DNA from: Atrichornis clamosus
Taxonomy: Eukaryota > Chordata > Aves > Passeriformes > Menuridae
Assembly (NCBI GenBank): GCA_013400975.1
Contig: WBMZ01015307.1
Coordinates: 1 to 64,000, forward strand
Length of the DNA: 64,000 nt
Direction: 5' to 3'
Shown: positions 25,412 to 37,759 of the stretch, piece after piece
Numbering within the stretch: position 1 is the first letter of the stretch
Layout of the letters: the number at the start of each line of letters is the position of its first letter
Made by a program: the position numbers and the translations under genes
The notes under the pieces: generated by a model
The model's database searches: none
What the model saw: only the letters and a program-made list of their open reading frames with translations
What the model was told of the DNA's origin: nothing

Positions 25412-26123
25412 ACAGAATCACATAGAATTACAGAATATGCTGAGCTGGGAGGGACCCACACTGATCATTGAGTCCAACTCCTGGCCCTGCATAGGACACC
25501 CTAAGAATCACACCCCGTGCCTGAGAGCGAACGCTTCTTGAGCTCTGTCAGGCTGGTGCTGTGACCACTTCTGTGGGGAGCCTGTTCCAGTTCCTAACCA
25601 ACCTCTGGGTGAAAAATCTTTTTCTAATGTCCAACCTAAACCTCCCCTGTCAATTCACGAGATTTCCTCAGGTCCTGTCCCTGGTCACCACAGAGAAGAG
25701 ATCAGTGTCTTCCCCTCTTCTTCCCCTTGTGAGGAAGTTGTAACTGCAATGAGGTCTCTCCTCAGTCTCCTCCAGGCTGAATAGACCAAGTGACCTCAGC
25801 CACCCTTCACCATCTTTGTTGCCCTCCTTTGGATGCTCTCTAATAGTTTAACAACTTTCTTATATTGTGCCCAAAACTGCCCCCAGGACGTGAGATGAGG
25901 CTGCCCTAGTGCAGAGCAGAGCAGGACGATCCCCTCCCTGGCCCAGCTGGTGATGCTGGGCCTGATGCGCCGCAGGACAGGGTTGGAGCTCCTGGCTGCC
26001 AGGGCACTGCTGGCTCATATTCAACTTTCTGCTGACCAGAAACCCCAGGGCCCTTTCCACAGTGCTGCTTTCCAGCATCTCATTCCCCAGTCTATACGTA
26101 CCTCTAGGATTGCCCCATCCCTA
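25412..26123 (-). mobile_element. CR1 LINE fragment, 3' part with decayed reverse-transcriptase end
   Basis: This is the best-preserved CR1 copy in the window, about 710 bases, inserted on the minus strand. Its 3' tail lies at the left (CAGAATCACATAGAATTACAG, 25412-25432), followed by CTGAGCTGGGAGGGACCCAC and the well-known GTTCCAGTTCCTAACCAACC and AAATCTTTTTCTAATGTCCAACC stretches. The right part (about 25860-26080, minus strand) still translates to a fragment including RALGFLVSRKLNMSQQC, matching the C-terminal end of CR1 reverse transcriptase. Beyond that the frame is broken. A full CR1 is about 4.5 kb, so this is a heavily 5'-truncated, inactive copy. It is more GC-rich than its surroundings. 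The right edge is approximate, where CR1-like sequence stops near CCCCATCCC. Confidence 0.93.
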
Positions 26124-27204
26124 TTCTCCGAGGGTTGTATGAAAAGGGACAGAGAGATGAAGACTACCCAGGAAGTGGGACATAGTACAGAAGAGAGACA
26201 GAGAATGGGCCTTTTCTCAGAAACTTCTATTCTGAAATGCAAACCACAGCAAAACAGTCTAGGGAGTGTTTGACAAGTGGAGCTCTTCATATTTCTAAGT
26301 ATTGTGAGTTTTGAAAGAGTTGAGAGTTTTAAAAGATTTCCCTTAAGTGATCAATAGATACTGATTGCCTGAGATATGGTTTTTTTAAAGCCACTTTTTC
26401 TCTGAGGTGTTCTAGTTGAGCAATGTCTTCATTCTCTAGCAGTAACATCTTGTGTATATGACTATTTTATATTTTTCACAGAAGTGCCTACTTGTTACAT
26501 ACATAGCATTTTCCTTTTCTCAGAAACCCTTGTTATATACTTATGTATATGTTTATATCTTTTCAAATTCAGAGAGCTGAGCCTGAATCCCAGCATGGAG
26601 AACAGGTTTTTTTTATTCCATAAGACAAGTCAGTGGGCAGTCATCATAGGGAGTTTATTCTAAACATTCTGTCCTACCCCAGCAGCAGTGCTTGAATCCA
26701 TGAATTTCCTACCTTTCCTGGCTTAATCAGTGATATTAAAATGTTAATCAGCCATGTTAAAAAGACATATTCTTTTGGGTTATTGAAAGGCTATATTCCA
26801 AGTTGGGAAAATGTGAACAATGTTACGGAACAGACGTCTGTGTAAATTTAAAAGATGTGCTTTCTGAAATCCATCGTTACAAAGTTTGCTGGATTACACA
26901 GGAAGTGAAATAAATTTGTGTACTGTGCTTTGTGGATTTTTTGTTTTGGTTTTGTTTTTCCTGAATGAGAGAAATTCATGCAGGTACTCATCACATGAGT
27001 ACTTAAAATTTTCATTTCTTTTGTTGTGTCTGTCTGTGCATTCATATGTGTGTTTTGGGAGAAAGGATGAAAAGGCAAGAAACACCATGTATGTGTGTAC
27101 TTGAATAAAATATATATTGAACAATGACCAAGGTGACAGAGTTTTGAGCTCAGATTTCTAAAATTGCTCGAATCTCATCTGACTCTGATGCTGAAACCTG
27201 TTAT

Positions 27205-27236
27205 CAGTTCCCACTGACTTCAGTGAGAGCAGAATT
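27205..27236 (-). repeat. Relic of an ancient amniote interspersed repeat
   Basis: The sequence at 27210-27225 is the exact reverse complement of CACTGAAGTCAGTGGG at 11868-11883, and the flanks continue similarly (AATTCTGCTCTCACTGAAG against GATTCTGTTTACACTGAAG). Two separated, opposite-strand copies with matching flanks suggest an old dispersed element rather than coincidence. Confidence 0.45.
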
Positions 27237-27330
27237 AATACTGAAATTAATTAAATTAATTTTAATTAATGCTGAAATTAATACTGAGAAATTAATACTG
27301 AAATTAATCCTAAAAACTGAAAATTAAAGA
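27232..27330. repeat. AT-rich degenerate tandem repeat (AATTAATACTGA-type)
   Basis: Units of the form AAATTAATACTG / AAATTAATGCTG recur about five times with changing spacing, mixed with TTAATTAAATTAATTTTAATTAA. It looks like a decayed local duplication. Confidence 0.8.
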
Positions 27331-30124
27331 AATTCTTTGCTGAACTGGGATTGAATAGCCTAACCTGTTTCTAAAATGCTACTATTGAAAATTTAAGGTA
27401 AGCACAATTTTCTTAGTATCCAAAGTTTGTTGAACACTTGACCATTCTTTGTCTCCTTTTAAAAATCCTGCTGCCTGCTGGTGGGGTGCTGTACCTGCTT
27501 GTGCTGCTTAGAATGAGATGATTCCAGAAGTGTGCTTTTCTTACTGGCGTGACTGTGGAAAAGAGCAGAAATGCTATTGAAGATGCTCAACTGCCATGCT
27601 TCTGAATTGCTCTCTTAGTTATATTTCTTGAAAATCTCTGCCAGCATCTCAGAAGTGAGAATTTTAAGAAGTGTAAATTACAATTACTATGTAATAAATT
27701 ATTCTGTTATATCAATAACTTGCTGTTCAAAGTAAGCTACTTTGTGGGAGCAACCTAGAGTAGTGTTTTGCTGAAGCTGTGTTTTAAAGGAGAGTTATGC
27801 ATAGTGCCCTTGTTTTGCCAGATTCAAACAGCTACTCAAGAATCATAGATGTTTCAACAGCCTGAAGCATTTGTTTTCAAAAATATGCAATGACATTTGT
27901 CCTTTTTCCACAGTGGCTTTCTTGAGACTGTTCTTATTTAGGATACCATGTTACAGAAATATTAAAGATTTCTAATATAAGAGTTTAGATTCTTTATTAG
28001 CTTGAATGTAAAGCAGAGAAGGGTGGTTCTGGGTAACAAATATAGTTGCTTCTTGGGCTCACCAGTTGATTTCAGCAGTGCTGGTTTCAGTAGTTGTCAG
28101 TAAATTCTGCCAGATTTAGAGTGGTGTGTTTTCTTCATCTAAGACATGTCTCTGGTGAATTGTTCAGATTGAGGTTTCAGAACCTTTTATACTACACTTA
28201 TGGTTCATCTAGTTTGGCTGTTTTCAGAACAGGTTAAAAGTATTGTAATCAAAGTGAAAAGCACGAACTCACAGATCTTGGTTTAGGAAAAAGCTCTCCC
28301 TTGATCCAGAAAAGTACATGACAATTGATAGCATCAATACATCTTATCTTATCTGAGACCTGAATCTTGCACACTCTTATGTACCCTCATAAAATGTTCA
28401 TATTCCTATTGACATTGCAAAGTAGGTGTCTCTTTGTAGGATTTAGACCTTATCATAGCTGTGGAAGTTATCCTTCTCCAGATAAATATTCTCTTTGGTT
28501 TTTTTATGGCTGGCAAACTCTCAACCTAGCTGATTACAGGCAGAAGTAAGTTACACAAAGCGTTTATTTATTTACCTTTAAAATACTGTTTTGTGGTTTA
28601 AAAACTTCTATCTTTGTAATTTTTCCTTGGTATAGTTCAGGCTGTTTATTATGTGGAAGAGTACCTAGCAGTACTTAATATAAAAAAGTCGACGTTTTGT
28701 AGAGGAAGTGACATCCACTCTTATTTGCTGCAGCTTTAATTTGGAAAGACCTAGTATTTACAGATAGATTTATCAGAAATTGCTTCACAAAGATATGTTT
28801 TTCCTCTTCTGTGCTGTGTCCTTTTTTTTTTAAGATGTAAATGAAATGGGGTTTAAAAAGTTTCAGTCACAATTAAAGATTCAAATTTGTGATCAGTGTT
28901 ACATTCTTCAGTAAAGTTCTCCAGCTGTGTTACTGAAGTTTTTGTGTTAATCTTGAGAGCTCTGCCTGAGCTGACCTGAGCCTGGATACTCTATAGCTGA
29001 GTTTACACAGTTCTGTTGTGTGGTTTTCTTGGATTGTTTGGGCTGGATTTGGAATTCCTGTATTGCAATGTTGCTAACTTTTTTCCTCCCCATAAAAACT
29101 TCATTGTCTATTTCATAATGTCTGTGATTTTAATTTATCTGGGGTATCTCATTTCCTTGGATAATAAAGGGATGAACTGGATAATGAGTCAGTGTTTTCA
29201 GTATTGTTCCCTCTTCCTTTCTCATCATAGCAGGGTACCTTACTTGCTTTCATGGTCACTGACAAACAGATTGCTGAGCAACCCACTGCAGCTGTATTCC
29301 GTCTGTACTCCTGTGGCATTTAGACCCTCAGTGTGCAGGCTCTATTGGTTCTTCCAGTTGATGATGCTTCACTCATTCCTGTAGTATTTTAAGTGATTCA
29401 GTACTGCACTGTAGGCTCAATAAGTATACTTGAATCCTTCCATCAGTTACTCAGAAGCATCTTATAATGTGACAGGTACAGGTGCAAATGTCTTCACTCA
29501 TATATATTTTCACTTACAGATCAATAACTATCTTACATATTAGAGCTACGATAGATTTGCTGGGAAAATTGCATTCAGCATTGTGGTGCAGTGGGGACTA
29601 CAGAAGGATATGAAGTAGATAGCTTTTAATACAGAATTTTCTTTTAATAGAGAAGTGATCTGTTATTAAATTCTGTACTGAGATGGGTAGGCAAACAAGT
29701 AACTGCATCCATAAAGCAAAAACACGAACAGGTAGCAGCACGCTGCAAACTGCAGGCTTGATTGCTCTTAACTCACGGTAAATATAGGATAACATACTCC
29801 TTCGTAATGTGGTAACAATGGGGGAATTAGCACAGAGAAGCTGCAGTGTGTAACATCCCTCTCCAGCTTGCTGCATCCATGTGTTTACTTGTCCATATTG
29901 TAATTGCTCTCTATACCTTAATTTTTTTCCCTTGGTTTGTGATTAGGTAATTTCTCTAATAGCTCATTGGTATTGTGGAAGAACTACACAACAGCCTTTG
30001 TGTTTCACTCTGCTTACTAAATATTTGTTTGCATCACATTATTTTTCTAAGAAAATAAATAATGTTTTTTAACAGTGGAAAAAAAGTGACTTTGCTGTGC
30101 TGGGCTTATGTGGGCATGGTTTTA

Positions 30125-30351
30125 GGAAGAAGTTTAAGGCAACCCAGAGAGTGGTTGGTTTAGCACTGGAACAGGTTCCCTGGGGAAGTTGTTACAGCAC
30201 CAAGCCTGACAGAGCTCAAAAAGTGTTTGGAAATGCCCTTGGGCACATGGTGTGACTCTTAGGCATGTCCTGTGCAGGGCCAGGAGCTGGACCTGATGAT
30301 TCTCATGGGTCCTTTCCAACTCAGCATATTCTATGATTCTATGATTCTATG
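30125..30351 (+). mobile_element. CR1 LINE 3'-end fragment with intact ATTCTATG tail
   Basis: About 225 bases match the CR1 3' region: GCACTGGAACAGGTTCCC (30164-30181), then GACCTGATGATTCTCATGGG and TCCTTTCCAACTCAGCATATTC, ending with three perfect ATTCTATG units (30328-30335, 30336-30343, 30344-30351). The intact tail fixes the plus strand and suggests a fairly young or well-preserved copy. It is 5'-truncated and non-coding; the minus-strand open frame over it is a shadow. Confidence 0.92.
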
Positions 30352-32089
30352 ACTATCCTGCTCTGCATGTGTCTTGGAGCATATGTGATCACATCCAGCA
30401 TGACACGTAGGACAAAGACTCTCCTTTCCTTCCCCCATCCAAATTGTATCTGTATTGACCCAGCTTTCTGGCCTGACTTCTCTCATGGAGGGTGTGTATT
30501 CTTATTCACAATTCGTGCCCTTATGCCTCCAAGAGAGATGGTTTTCCCTTGGTTTTTGAACCAAGCTATAAATTTGGAATAGAAACATAATGAAGCCTGG
30601 ATGTTCTATTTGTAAGTTAAAGATCACTAGTCTAGTGTGCGGTTATGTCCTGTAGTTCTGAGGTATGCATTCATGTAGAGAGGGAGGAACAGATGTCATT
30701 CTGCCTTCAAACTTTGCATTTGTTTTTGTGTGGACTTTCTTTGCCCACTCTCGAAAAATATACAGGCTTCCTGACTTTGGATCCTAGCCCCAGATTATCC
30801 TGGGCGTTTTTCAGATGCAGAGTTATGGGCATATACATGCAACATGTGAGATTTTGTGAACATGTGTTCATTAAACTTAGGCAATATTGCATATGTGTGT
30901 GTAAATTGTATAGATTTTGAATCCAAGTGATACACAAATTGTCAGTGAAAAGGTTGCAGAACCTCCTGTCATTTATATTTATAGCTAATGGGATTTTTAT
31001 ATTCCATTTTCTACAAGTTTTCATTAAGCAGTGCATGTGAAGTGCTTCAACTTGACTTTGATGCACATTCAGTATCAGAAGGAAAGATCAGGCCTTTTAT
31101 CTCTAAACTACAGATCAATTACCTTTCTAAACACTTACCTCATAATTTTCCTTTAAATAAAAAAGAAAAAAAAGGTACTACAATCAACTTTATTAAAGAC
31201 AAGAAAAATGAAAGTGGTTAGAAAAAATGGAAGCATCACTGAAGATAAGAAACAAGGGACTATGGACCTGCCATTATAGGATTAGATACTGGTGCACAAT
31301 TATCACATAGAGTGTAAAAGAAAAAATAGTACCTTACATTTGGAAGTAAAAAAATCCTTAATTTCTTGAAGCAAGAAGGTAGCTGGCTTGCTAATGAATT
31401 AAATATGTGACAGCTTTTAAGTGAAGCACAGCTGCTGAGTTGTCAGAGCAAGTGACTTTATCATCAGCAGATTTTGACGGTATTATGCTTAGGATGAAAT
31501 AACCACTTGTTTCAAAAAACAGTCTCTAATATCCTATCTGAAGGTCAGTCTCATAGATTTCATTCCTTATTATTCTAGCTGACATTCCCATTTTCTGAAG
31601 TATGAGTCTTTAGATACATAAGTCTTGGATATTGTAGTATCAAGAAGCCTCCTATGTGCAGCATTGCAATTAGGTAGAACTATTACATATATGAACAGTA
31701 AGGCAAAAGTTCCAATTTTTGTCGTTGTTGTATATACATTTTTACTAGGATTCTCATAATAGTACAGTCAGATTCTAAATATGAGTACTTTTTGATTCAG
31801 CACTATAAGACTTAAAAAAAAATCATTCAATAGCAATAGCATTGGATTCAATGTAGATAAAATAGTAAAATCCTCTTACACAGCTCTTGGCTGTGTAGGT
31901 TCAACTTATGAGGTATTTTTCTTTTCTCTTGAAGTGACATGACATTGAGTTATTATTTCAGAAAGGAAGAAGAGAGACTGTTAATTTATTAATTTATATT
32001 CCAACTATATTAAAAATGCTAGTTTAAAAACCCTATACTCCCCCTCTTTGAAACTAACAAAATAGTCAAATGCAGAAGAAGCTATTCAA
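30352..32089. other. Intergenic or intronic DNA, no gene seen
   Basis: About 1.7 kb of AT-rich single-copy DNA. Overlapping plus and minus open frames at 30645-31066 (91 and 119 codons) mirror each other, which is typical of chance frames. No repeat family is recognised. Confidence 0.6.
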
Positions 32090-32520
32090 AAATTGTCTTT
32101 TAATAAAAGTTTAAAGTCTTCAAAATATATTTGCCCCTGGAGCAAACTTTTTTCATTTAATATTGTGTCTGTTAATTAGTGCTTCAAATTTGCAAATTCT
32201 TTATTGGTTTATATCAATGTAATACCCAAAGCTCATCTCATTGCCAGCTTTGAATGAAATATGATCCTGTTTATTCTATTAAAATGAAGGCTTGAAATTG
32301 TTACCCAAATGCCACAGGAATTCTTGCCATTTTCTCATCAAATTCCTCATCAGATTTTTTGTTAAAGTCACATTGTTTTAGATTTTGAGCCTTGGCATTT
32401 AAATGAAATTCAATGTGCCCCACTGGAGAAAACATCTGCAGGGACATATTATGTGCAATATCCATTCCAATCAAGAAGGAGTGCACAGTGTGACTGAATG
32501 AGAAGCGTGTTCTTACTCCA
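32090..32520. promoter_or_regulatory. Candidate conserved non-coding block with POU- and homeodomain-type sites
   Basis: This block contains a TTAATTAG homeodomain site (32172-32179) and, close by, the 12-base perfect palindrome AATTTGCAAATT (32187-32198), which includes octamer-like TTTGCAAAT. The right half is of mixed composition (about 32370-32480) and holds a 61-codon minus-strand frame that I do not consider coding. No transposon similarity is seen. It could be an enhancer or other constrained element; conservation is untested. Confidence 0.38.
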
Positions 32521-33329
32521 CTTAGGTTTACCCTGATGTGGCTATTGAGTCAGTCTGTGAGAAGAAATGTTTAGAAAATTAAACTAGCAGAACAGCAATG
32601 GTTTTAATACTCAGAGCAAATACTTCCAGTTGCACAATATTAATTTAAGAATGAAATTTTTAAAAAGAACCTGGAGGAATTTGGTGCCAAATTCCCTCAG
32701 AAATTCAATGGAAACTTGGGAATTGGAGCCTCCAGGTTGCCTTGGTAAATCTCTCTGATTATTATTAAGGGTTTTCTTTGAATATAAAATCATGTTCTAC
32801 TGAAACTGAAGGGAATAGAGAGGTGTTGGGAGAGAATTAAAAGAACAAATAAAAAATCAATCCTGTAATATTATAACATATATTAAAAAGTTTCAGAAAT
32901 TCTAGAAGCATAGGATTAACTATCAGTAAAGGTGTCCTGGAACAGGCCCTTTTTTTTTTTTGGAGCAGCTGCCTTACACGCTAAGCCTGTCTCCTCCAGT
33001 TGATGGGCAAACAAAGCAGTCTGGAGTGCTTTCTACAGCAGCAGTGGGCGTTTGTGGAACTTACTCCTTTTTCCAATGAAGAATTCTGACCAAAAAAAAA
33101 AAAAAAAAAAGTCTCTATAAAATGTATTCATGGTGCCAGAGTCCTCTGCCATCCTTTGAAAGACTTATTTTCACAGGCAGAGCACCTGCCTGTAACACCT
33201 CTTCTGCTGCAGACCTGTGAATAAGAGCTGTTGTTATGAGCTTTTCAACTACTTTTTAAAAACTAGAAGACGTGGTAGTGGAGGCAAGGGGGTCACTTCA
33301 GAGAAGTACTCGAATTTATCTGTCTTTAA
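32521..33329. other. Non-coding DNA with a T12/A19 homopolymer pair
   Basis: About 800 bases with no gene. A T12 tract (32950-32961) and an A19 tract (33092-33110) bracket about 130 bases of more GC-rich sequence of unknown origin. Nothing else is recognised. Confidence 0.6.
33092..33110 (+). repeat. Poly(A) tract, 19 A
   Basis: An uninterrupted run of 19 A follows TTCTGACC. It could be simple slippage or the tail of a poly(A)-dependent insertion; no retrocopied gene is recognised upstream. Confidence 0.9.
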
Positions 33330-33741
33330 CACTATAGGGGACACTACATGAGGACCACGTCAAGAATATCAGGTCCAATTGTTCTGCTCCCCAATACAGG
33401 AAGGACATTGATAAGCAGGGACAAGTTCACAGAAGTCTAGCAGGATGGAGCTAGGCTGTGGACAGTGGGGCATGGCAAGAGAAGGACAAACAATAGGCAT
33501 AAATTGGAAAAAAAGTTAGAATTTGTGACTAGATGTAAGGGGAAACTGTTTCCTCTTTAGGACAGATAGGCATTGGAATAGATTATGAGGAAAGACTCTT
33601 GCAGTCTCCATCCATGGATGTTTTTAACATCAAGTTAGATGAAGCTCTGTTTAACCTGACTTCAAAGCTGTCTCTGCTGTGAGCTTGAATTTGGGCTAGA
33701 GACACCCTGAGGTCTCTTTCAACCTGAATTTTCCTATGATA
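33330..33741 (+). mobile_element. Old, diverged CR1 LINE fragment
   Basis: About 410 bases follow the CR1 3' consensus order with many substitutions: CTGCTCCCCAATACAGGAAGGAC (near 33384), a GACAAACAATAGGCATAAATTGG-like stretch (33486-33508), GGCATTGGAATAGATTATGAGG (near 33569), CTCCATCCATGGATG near 33606, and AGGTCTCTTTCAACCTGAATTTTCCTATGAT at the end. The last words correspond to the usual CR1 ending before its short tail. Divergence is clearly higher than in the copies at 25412 and 30125, so this is an older insertion. It is non-coding. The left edge is approximate. Confidence 0.8.
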
Positions 33742-35529
33742 CAGTTGGATATGTAGAGGAAGTTTCACGTTTCTATTTGAAATCTTCCTCACTCCTTTCT
33801 TGTCCTTATCCTACCCATTTATCTCAGTTTATTATCTAGAGATATGTCAACGGATCTTCCAGTGGTATGTAGTTCCTTTCAAGAGCACTTCTGGAAGAAC
33901 AGATTAGTAATGAAAAAAATCAAAAGCCAAAATAACCCCACCAACAAAAATCACAACAAACCAGCAAATACAGTCAGCAAAAGTTGTCCCATATGGTTAT
34001 CAGATAGAGGGAATTCAATTAGTAGGGTACAAAGAAAAAAGAATAATGATAACGAAACATTAAATTTATGGTATAGTTCCAATTCTGTGTGTAACTTTGT
34101 TTGCAAAATATGCCTGTCTGATAAAAGCAGGCACATTAAAGCTTATAAACATATGATTAACCCAAGCAGTGCCGTTCTAAACTTCTCAGGTTCATGTCTG
34201 CTTCCTTCAAGTTTGATGAGACAAGAGAGTTGCACACTAAATTTGGAATTCAGTAAAGCTGTACACCAAACAGCAAAGGTGTTACTGAAAATATTCTGGT
34301 TGAAATCTCTTGCATTTGATACCCAGAAAGTATTCATGTAATGTTAACAGGGAATCCTAGCTGTCAGAGGAGCCATGCGGTAAACAAGCAGTTTCTTAGA
34401 AATTAGGAAGATCAGACAGGAATTGGGTAGATCAAAGTCCACTACAATGAGTACTCTGTGCTAATAGAAAATAACTCTGGTACACCGTGTAGCTAACTGC
34501 ATGAAAAAGGTAACTTTAAGCACATATGGTCTTAAGAAGTATTCTTCAAATCCTTTTGTTTCCGATTGGAAAGGATTTGGAAACTCTTAACTGCTTTCAC
34601 ACTATTGTGCAGGTGAGGTTTTTTTACAAACCATAGCTCCTAGCTCACCACAAAAGGTGAAATTTGTTTTCTTTCCTAATTTGCATATAGCTATATCGAG
34701 TAGAAATGGATGATGAAAAGGAAGGGTGAGTTATTCTAGCACCTGACAAGTAAGACAAGTTGTTTGGGGCTTTTTTGTGCCCATGAAAGGACTGAAAAAG
34801 CTGATCAGAAGTGATGTTCCTACTTGTTCTGCATGACCGTTAAGGGAAAGTTGTGCTCTGTGGAGGCTGAAGTGTTAGTAGGTTTTAAAGAGAAATGTGA
34901 AGCATAGTGAAATAGGTCTGTAAATATTTTGTTCATAGTGGGACAAACAGGAAGAGAAGCATGAATTAAAACATCAGCTAGATTGTTTCTCTTTTCATAA
35001 TGTTTCAGCCTTTGCTGTATACTTCAATATGAAAAATGTAGTGCTAAAATAGGAGCAGATTCTTTGTTTTTTTCTGTTGATGATTCCCTATTACACTTGC
35101 AGAGATGACATGTCAAAGATGACTTTCTCAACTGCTTCTTCAGCAATCTCAAATGGTCTCTGAATTTCAGGTTCAGATGCTTTCCAGCTCAAGCATAATT
35201 ATCACGAATAAAATTTTCAGTAGGTCTAACTCTGCTTTCAGTTATACCCAGGTAATCTCCTTATCTTTTGTAAACAGAATACAGGAAATTCTTTTCCTCA
35301 TGGAATGATTCAATTTTGGGTTGGCATTTGTGTTATGAAACTAATTCTTCATAATGCATGTGTTGAATTTGTCCTGATTTTCTTTAGCTACTATCTCTGC
35401 AAGGCTGACATGAGCAAAAATAATATTTTAATGGTTATTTACTTTTATTTTTTCACTGGTTAATAGATATGATTCTGAAGATACAAACTCATGTGAGGAG
35501 CAGACTTATTAAATAAGCAATCACTATTT
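33742..35529. other. Intergenic or intronic DNA containing the longest open frame, not considered a gene
   Basis: Holds the longest frame of the window (33844-34341, plus strand, 165 codons). Its translation is rich in Asn, Lys and Ser in the first half, has no recognisable domain, and two minus-strand frames overlap it. A frame of this size is roughly what chance allows once in 64 kb of AT-rich DNA. No repeat or RNA gene is recognised. Confidence 0.55.
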
Positions 35530-35870
35530 TTGCAGGTAGAGTACATGTTCAAAACAGAAAGCTGCTAATACCACAGAGATAAAAGGATCATTTGCACTAA
35601 TTTATGAAGATAATTAATCAAATGAACTGAGTGTATTAACCAGTTGGTGATATTCTGCTGAGCAGGAACTGAAACAGTCAGAAACTTTGCCAGTCTTATT
35701 TTTGTTATTGCCATGATATACTTCGACTTACACTGTGAGTTTCCTACAATGATAGCCCTTTCATGAACACTGACAGCTTAAGCAGTTCAATAAACAAGAA
35801 ATGTGAATGCTCACAATATCCAGGCAGATTCCTCTTTATATCAAAATATATTCTTAATGAATTACTGGGA
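35530..35870. promoter_or_regulatory. Candidate conserved non-coding block
   Basis: Contains TAATTAAT (35611-35618) followed by CAAATGAAC, and mixed-composition sequence to about 35860 with no open frame and no repeat similarity. The enhancer-like texture is the only evidence. Confidence 0.3.
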
Positions 35871-37759
35871 ACGAAAGACATTGTATGTGAAGATTCCTCT
35901 TGCTGTAAATATTATGGGTATGGAAATATTTAAAATAGTTAGTACATGTTAATTTTTAAAAACAGTAGGGTTTTATCTGAATTTATAGCAAGTTTTAAAA
36001 AATATTAAAGTTCTGTGCAGCTTCAGAGGATTCTGCATTGGAAAAATGTGTTTTTACTAAAATTGTGCAAATAAAAATACTGAAGAATGGTTGTTTTATA
36101 TTGCCCAGATTCTGGATGAGATGCAGAGGCAATGTATTTCAATGTGAGATTTGTTGGTAAAATGATCAGCAAAGATGGAGTCAAAGTGTTTCAAGATAGA
36201 TGCAAAAGTTTTGCAGAGGCAAGCCAAACAAGACCACCTAAATCCTTTAAAGCACACTTTAGGGTTACTTTCTGACATGACAGAAATGTGTGTATTGAAT
36301 TCATTTTGTCTCTAGAAGCTTGTGGGAATGAGACATGCAAAATAAATGAGAATTTGTCTGTGAGCACCCAAGGCAAATCTGTAGATACACATTGCCACAT
36401 TGAAGAGTGCATAGTACAGGTGATGTGGGAACTGCTTCCCAGTCCTAGAGCTGCACAGCCCCCCATTGACCGAAGCAGCTTGCTATGGGCTTCTATTTGC
36501 TATGCATGCTCTGGTGCACAGACAACACCTGCAGGAACCTTGCAAGAAATCAAACTTGTAGATCTGGAATGAAGTTGTATGGCCAAGAGTGGTATGGAAA
36601 GGTTAGGTAGGAGTAGGGCCTGAGACCCTGTGCAGTTAGCTAAGGGCATGTGTTGGCATTCTGTGCCAGAGGGAGTAAAGTTATACAGCAGAAAGTTGAA
36701 GATGAGAAAGGAAGTTATAGTAGTTTATCTGCTTCTTTAGTGCTGCTCATGACAGCAGCTGACTGAAATAAATTTAGGAATCCCTGCTATCAAACATAAA
36801 ATTCAATGAGATTAAATCCTGTTTGTCTGGATTCAGAAGTATCTTCAATAACCTTTGGAGAATTTTTTCCATTCACTTTTCATTCCTTCTTTTCTTGAAC
36901 TTTAATTTCCTGCACCTTCTTGCTAAAAACTGCCTACTCTGTCAGTGACGTGTCATGCTGGTAAAGAGAGAGCACAAGAGCAGAATCTAAATAGAAAGGT
37001 AGTTCTTTTTCCAGCCAAGTCCACTTCCCACCTTGGAAGATTGAAAGGATTAGCCTCCCTGATACCCTTTGAACCTCTTGTCAGCTGACATGAATTGAAG
37101 CAACCCTAAAACTACTCAGCTTTGTTTTGTGGTCAAAGCTGAACAAAGTCAAAAAAGAAGTGTTCAAAAGTGGACTTCTGGATTTTATGCCACCATATAA
37201 CACTCACTGCATAACAATACAACATGCCAAACCAGCATTTCCAAGGGTATCTTTACAAGAAATTGAAAAGAGGGTATTTTCAAATACAGAAAAAACACAA
37301 GTTTGATGATGATTTGCCACTAGCTTTCAAAAAGAGAGGTATCCCTACGTATTCATTATGTCTTTGAAGGTCTCTCCTTAACATTTAATGCTGAATAGTG
37401 CAGCAGTCTTGTCCTTTCTATGTTAAATCATTAACTGATGATATCCAGTTCATAGTTTCAAGGACACTTCATATTTTTTGCCTTTTTTTTCAGTTTGTAG
37501 AATAGTTCCTCCCCCTGGCAATTCCCACACATTTTTATTGCATACTGAGTGGCCTCAATTCAAATGTCTTCTGTGAACCTGAGCATCTTTCAGGATCAAA
37601 CTATGAATTTCAGAGATAGTTGCAATTTTAGGAATTAATGCTTTTTAACGCATAGAATATATTTTGTAAGTTATGTATTGTGAGAATTGCTGGTATCTTC
37701 TTAGAAACAGTTGCTTCAGATCAAAACCGTTTCCCACTCTGTTGTCCTTTACCATATCA
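35871..37759. other. Intergenic or intronic DNA, no gene seen
   Basis: About 1.9 kb. Overlapping plus and minus frames at 36191-36572 (91 and 94 codons) occupy a slightly GC-richer stretch but mirror each other and match no family known to me. No repeats are recognised. Confidence 0.55.

Larger units (their letters stand above)
26124..30124. other. Intergenic or intronic DNA, no gene seen
   Basis: About 4 kb. Apart from the old repeat relic at 27205-27236 and the AT-rich tandem tract at 27232-27330, no feature is recognised. The 122-codon frame at 29016-29384 is rich in Leu, Phe and Ser from T-rich sequence and shows no domain, so I consider it chance. Confidence 0.6.

Noticed and set aside
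29016..29384. 122-codon plus-strand frame with hydrophobic stretches resembling membrane segments
   Set aside because: Hydrophobicity follows from T-rich DNA; there is no family resemblance and no splice context.
30134..30319. Minus-strand 61-codon frame
   Set aside because: It is antisense to the non-coding 3' end of a CR1 LINE.
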